From Psoroptes ovis (lineage: Eukaryota; Arthropoda; Arachnida; Sarcoptiformes; Psoroptidae), in assembly GCA_002943765.1 (NCBI GenBank), contig PQWQ01000009.1:1364001-1428000 (forward strand): a stretch of 64,000 nucleotides of DNA, in the 5' to 3' direction. Shown in pieces: positions 61,701 to 64,000 of this stretch. The notes under the pieces were generated by a model that was given only the letters and a program-made list of their open reading frames with translations, made no database searches and had not been told where the DNA came from. Within the stretch, counting starts at the first letter, position 1. Every line of letters begins with the position of its first letter. The position numbers and the translations under genes were made by a program.

Positions 61701-63908
61701 CTGTTTTCAATGTGAAAATTATTTTCCATTTGTTTATTCGTTCGTTTATTTGTTTATTTATATTTGATTTTTGTCAAATTCGAATTTGTCGATTCGAAGC
61801 AAAAATTCAATTATACTAATTTCATCGCATTCGGCATTCTTGTCTATGCAATTCTTTGCATTTAGCTTTGTATATATTTTGCCACGATCACGATTTTTGT
61901 TACTGTGAATCAATGTCAATGATAATGTTTTAGATAACTGTTTTGTATGTGTGATGAATGCATATTATGTATGCCATGTATACACCAAGAAAAAAAATCA
62001 ATCACAAAAAAAAAACAATAAACAAACAAACAATCTGCAATCTTTAAATGTGCGAAAAAATAATGAGAAAAAGTTCCGAAATGATAAAATTTATTACCAA
62101 AAATCAATATCTTCATGACAATATTTTATCATACAATTAAACGAAAAGAAAAACTATTGGAAAATGTCACTGAAAAAAGTCATCAATTTAAGTGAAAAAA
62201 AAAATTGAAGCGAAAACAAAAATCATTTTTAACCCTTTTTTTTCTGTTGATGGAAATGAAATTTTCTTGAATTAATAAGACAAAAATTTGATTAGTTTTG
62301 ATCAATTTAATTAGTGCAATTGTTGCTGCTGAATAAATTTTAGTCATTTGATTAAATTTCATATATTTACATATTCATTCTTTTTTGTTTTCTTGATTCA
62401 TTAATCTTCAAATTGATCTTATCATTACATAAGATGTTCGATAAGATTTTGATTTTGAAAATTGACTTTTTTTTCAAAGAAAATTTCTGTAAATTTTAAA
62501 ACAAATTAATTCAATTTGAAATAATTGAAAATTCATTTTTTACTTGAAAAAAATTTATTTCAAAACTGTTTGAAATAATTGAATTTTGATAATGGAATAC
62601 TAAAAAGAATTTCTTAAATAAAAATTTGTTCCATTCATTCATTCATTGATATCAATCTATCAGTCGATTGATAAATGTCAAATCAATAAGCAAACATCAA
62701 CCAAAATAATATGAGTTTTCTCAGTGAAATATCAATGAATTCAACTTTTTCAATTTTTGTCGTTTTTTTTCGATTGACATTTACAAATCAATGTGATTGA
62801 TTCGTATATTTTTTTTCTGGAATAAATCAATGTGCGATCATTCAATGGTAAATAATGTGAAACATATAATAGAATATTATGATCGAAAGACGGTATTTCT
62901 TTGTCATGTTTGGTGCCGCTGTTGATTGATTTAGTTTCTTTTTTTTTCATTTTTTTTTTTTTTTTTTTTTGGTCCCCGATTTCTTTCTTGTTGGTCCTTT
63001 TTGCCCGGTGTTCCCTTGTTTTTTTTTTCATTCTTTTTCTAAAAATCAATTCACGTTTTCGACCAAAGAAAAACAAAAAACAAATATATTTACTTTATTC
63101 ATTTCCAATTTTTCAATTCTTATTGTTTGATAGATTTTTCCATCAAAAACGAATTGAAATTGGAATAATAATGATGGAAAAATAAAGTTTATGCTTATAC
63201 ACGCAAATAAATTTCAATATATTTTTGTGTGTGTGTGTGTGTGTATGTTTGTATTATATGCGTATTATATAATCAAAAAATCAAATAAATTTTATTAAAA
63301 TGAAATGAAATGATTTTTTTTGTGTTTTTTTTTTTTTTTTTTTTTTTTTTTTGGTAGAAAATTTATTCATTTTATCATTGATTATTATTATTATATTTTT
63401 GGTTTGGTTTGGTTTTATTTTATTCTCATTTTAATAGAAAGGAACAAAAAATGCATTAGAAACTGGCCGCACATTTGCAACAATATTTGCCGATATTGAT
63501 TTTCGACAAAAACTATTGGATGTACATGGTGAAGCTGAATTTAAAGGAATTTTGTTGAAACATGCACAAGATTTAGCATCGGAACAAAGTAATCCAACAC
63601 GTCGTATGGGTAATCATGAACCTGAGGCTGAATTTGAGGCAAGTATTTTCATTTTTTGGTAATATTTTCGTATTTAAATATTTATATTATTGTCTTATCA
63701 TCATTATTCAATTACATTTTTTTTTTCATTTAATGCAAATTGAATTTCATTTTCCATTTTCTCTTCAAATATTTGTTTAACAATGAAATCATCAAATTGT
63801 AAAAACTGCACAAACGAAAAATTCAGGAACCAAGATGCCATTTTGCGCAAGGATTATTTGATGATCTAAGACGTCGTACATCACATTATCTCAGTGATTA
63901 TGTTGATG
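35998..63908 (+). CDS. SLC4A11: SLC4A11-type transporter (BTR1/NaBC1 family), N-terminal cytoplasmic part, continues past right edge
   Basis: Common exons are 55659-55793, 56032-56107, 58438-58522, 60027-60150, 63438-63638 and 63827-63908. Isoform A extends the first one upstream to an ATG at 54612; isoform B precedes it with 35998-36139 and 46947-46987. The translated core, for example QSWLCSMCSLPSLAKRH, HEVRFFILVVTPSKE and GRTFATIFADIDFRQKLL, follows the cytoplasmic Band-3-like domain of SLC4A11 closely and AE/NBC members less. Known family role: electrogenic H+/OH- or NH3-linked (originally borate) transport at the plasma membrane. The membrane domain is not in the window, so transport residues cannot be checked. 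The last visible exon ends phase 1 at GAT G|GTAAGT, in DYVDG, just where SLC4A11 enters its membrane domain. Confidence 0.85.
43214..43276. mobile_element. Degenerate, shortened foldback element
   Basis: CAGTTGTCCGATTTTC to AACTTTCAGGACAATCAAA, about 63 bases. Ends match the family but the inside is too short to assign. In the first intron of SLC4A11-like isoform B. Confidence 0.5.
46744..46770. repeat. 27-base A homopolymer
   Basis: Uninterrupted A run about 176 bases before the 41-base isoform B exon 2. Confidence 0.95.
46947..46987 (+). CDS. SLC4A11: SLC4A11-like isoform B exon 2 (41-base exon)
   Basis: Flanked by AACACAG and GAG|GTAGGT. Only phase 1 is open; the others stop. With the G from exon 1 it encodes DDGDEVTLMYAKLE, ends in phase 0, and so fits the acceptor at 55658. 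EVTLMYAKLE resembles EIILMCSSFQ of isoform A at the same place. Confidence 0.62.
50093..50173 (+). mobile_element. Foldback element (mariner-type MITE), subgroup 2
   Basis: TTATGTTGTCCGAAAAGTTT to CTTTAGCGGACAACCTAA with core CTCTATCGATTAAGCCGAAT, the cleanest subgroup 2 copy. In an SLC4A11-like intron. Confidence 0.82.
52183..52263 (-). mobile_element. Foldback element (mariner-type MITE), subgroup 1, reversed
   Basis: TTAGCTTGTCCGAAAAGTTC to GAACTTTACGGACAACCTAA, core CTACCGATATAACCGAC. In an SLC4A11-like intron. Confidence 0.8.
54612..55793 (+). CDS. SLC4A11: SLC4A11-like isoform A first coding exon: long Ser/Gln-rich N-terminus plus start of the conserved domain
   Basis: 394 codons. Residues 1-349 are Ser, Thr and Gln-rich with basic patches (RRRASITSGQ, SSKRRKSWDQK, GPIRRASQALINLA) that look like phosphorylation-site contexts. 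Conserved sequence begins about residue 339 with EIILMCSSFQRLPMKDF and GAEVRASMDVDQFLQQAV. The frame continues upstream without a stop to 54558, so an extra 5' exon is possible. CATTTCAG at 55651-55658 forms an internal acceptor used by isoform B. Confidence 0.82.
56032..56107 (+). CDS. SLC4A11: SLC4A11-like exon: VIDGREPLTTLKEAK
   Basis: 76 bases reading VIDGREPLTTLKEAKTALFT then HDSEE, phase 0 in and phase 1 out at GTATGT. Corresponds to the region before the LL(S/A)xTIQG strand in SLC4A11. Confidence 0.82.
56108..58437. other. SLC4A11-like intron
   Basis: 2330 bases, AT-rich, no repeat family copy and no exon seen. Confidence 0.75.
58438..58522 (+). CDS. SLC4A11: SLC4A11-like exon: LLARTIQGTY
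   Basis: 85 bases, phase 1 in and phase 2 out, reading LQLLARTIQGTYISDGGGF then DYDQSWLCSM. Matches the TIQG...YQQSWLC segment of human SLC4A11. Confidence 0.88.
58523..60026. other. SLC4A11-like intron
   Basis: 1504 bases, AT-rich, nothing notable seen. Confidence 0.75.
60027..60150 (+). CDS. SLC4A11: SLC4A11-like exon: LAKRHVAIARL to FILVVTPSKE
   Basis: 124 bases, phase 2 in and phase 0 out. KRHVAIARLKHPANMGRNSH then EVRFFILVVTPSK aligns with the KRHVCISRL...EVRFVILVLAPPK segment of human SLC4A11. Confidence 0.9.
61142..61165. repeat. (CA)n microsatellite
   Basis: Twelve uninterrupted CA units in an SLC4A11-like intron, followed by CAAA-type units. Confidence 0.95.
63325..63352. repeat. 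28-base T homopolymer
   Basis: Uninterrupted T run about 85 bases before an exon acceptor; long enough to cause length errors in assembly. Confidence 0.95.
63438..63638 (+). CDS. SLC4A11: SLC4A11-like exon: ETGRTFATIFADIDF
   Basis: 67 codons from KGTKNALETGRTFATIFADI through FRQKLLDVHGEAEFKGILL to EAEFE. Strongly SLC4A11-like. It ends GAG|GCAAGT, a GC rather than GT donor; no in-frame GT donor keeps the next exon open. Confidence 0.88.
63827..63908 (+). CDS. SLC4A11: SLC4A11-like exon: EPRCHFAQGLFDDLRRR
   Basis: 82 bases after AATTCAG, reading EPRCHFAQGLFDDLRRRTSH then YLSDYVDG. Equivalent to the PxxCxxFxxFGKGIxxDIxRR...DFTDG end of the cytoplasmic domain. Donor GTAAGT, phase 1. The next exon lies outside. 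Confidence 0.88.
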
Positions 63909-64000
63909 GTAAGTTTTTTTTCTATTTTTTCATTTTTGCTTTAATCATATCCATATAAATTGTATAAGCGATGATGAATGAATGCTAATTGTATGAAGAG

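Larger units (their letters stand above)
60151..63437. other. SLC4A11-like intron with microsatellites
   Basis: 3287 bases containing CA (61142-61165), CT (near 61557-61577) and GT (near 63227-63243) repeats and a 28-T run at 63325-63352. No exon seen. Confidence 0.75.

Overview
The window is animal nuclear DNA: very AT-rich, with spliced genes, introns from about 60 bases to almost 11 kb, and coding sequence full of Ser, Asn, Gln, His and Thr runs written as TCA, AAT, CAA, CAT and ACA triplets. The four genes read on the + strand are metazoan in type. The mixture suggests a small-genome arthropod, most likely an acariform (astigmatid, dust-mite-like) mite. That species guess is an inference; the sequence alone does not prove it. 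No prokaryotic, organellar or viral gene was seen.

Layout. (1) 2131-18747: a PCBP/mub-type poly(rC)-binding protein with three KH domains, rebuilt from 10 shared exons and two phase-compatible alternative last exons (12867-13146 or 17985-18747). (2) 20209-22169: a four-exon acyl-CoA synthetase of the 4-coumarate-CoA-ligase/luciferase branch with all core motifs present. (3) 22561-25534: a four-exon type I membrane protein with a signal peptide, Cys-containing ectodomain, Asn/Thr/Ser-rich stalk and C-terminal membrane segment; I do not recognise its family. It starts 391 bases after gene 2. (4) 35998 to beyond the right edge: the cytoplasmic N-terminal part of an SLC4A11-type (BTR1/NaBC1) transporter, with two alternative N-termini that meet at the same exon. 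The membrane domain lies outside the window.

The rest is intron and intergenic DNA with microsatellites, homopolymer tracts and at least 14 copies of an ~80-base foldback element with mariner-like ends. Seven of these copies are packed into 25.6-30.8 kb. No transposase, tRNA, rRNA or CRISPR was seen.

The four genes do not form an evident pathway: one regulates RNA, one activates a carboxylic acid, one is a surface protein and one is an ion transporter. The most informative observations are the two alternative-exon designs (PCBP C-terminus, SLC4A11 N-terminus), the orphan membrane protein, and the foldback element family.
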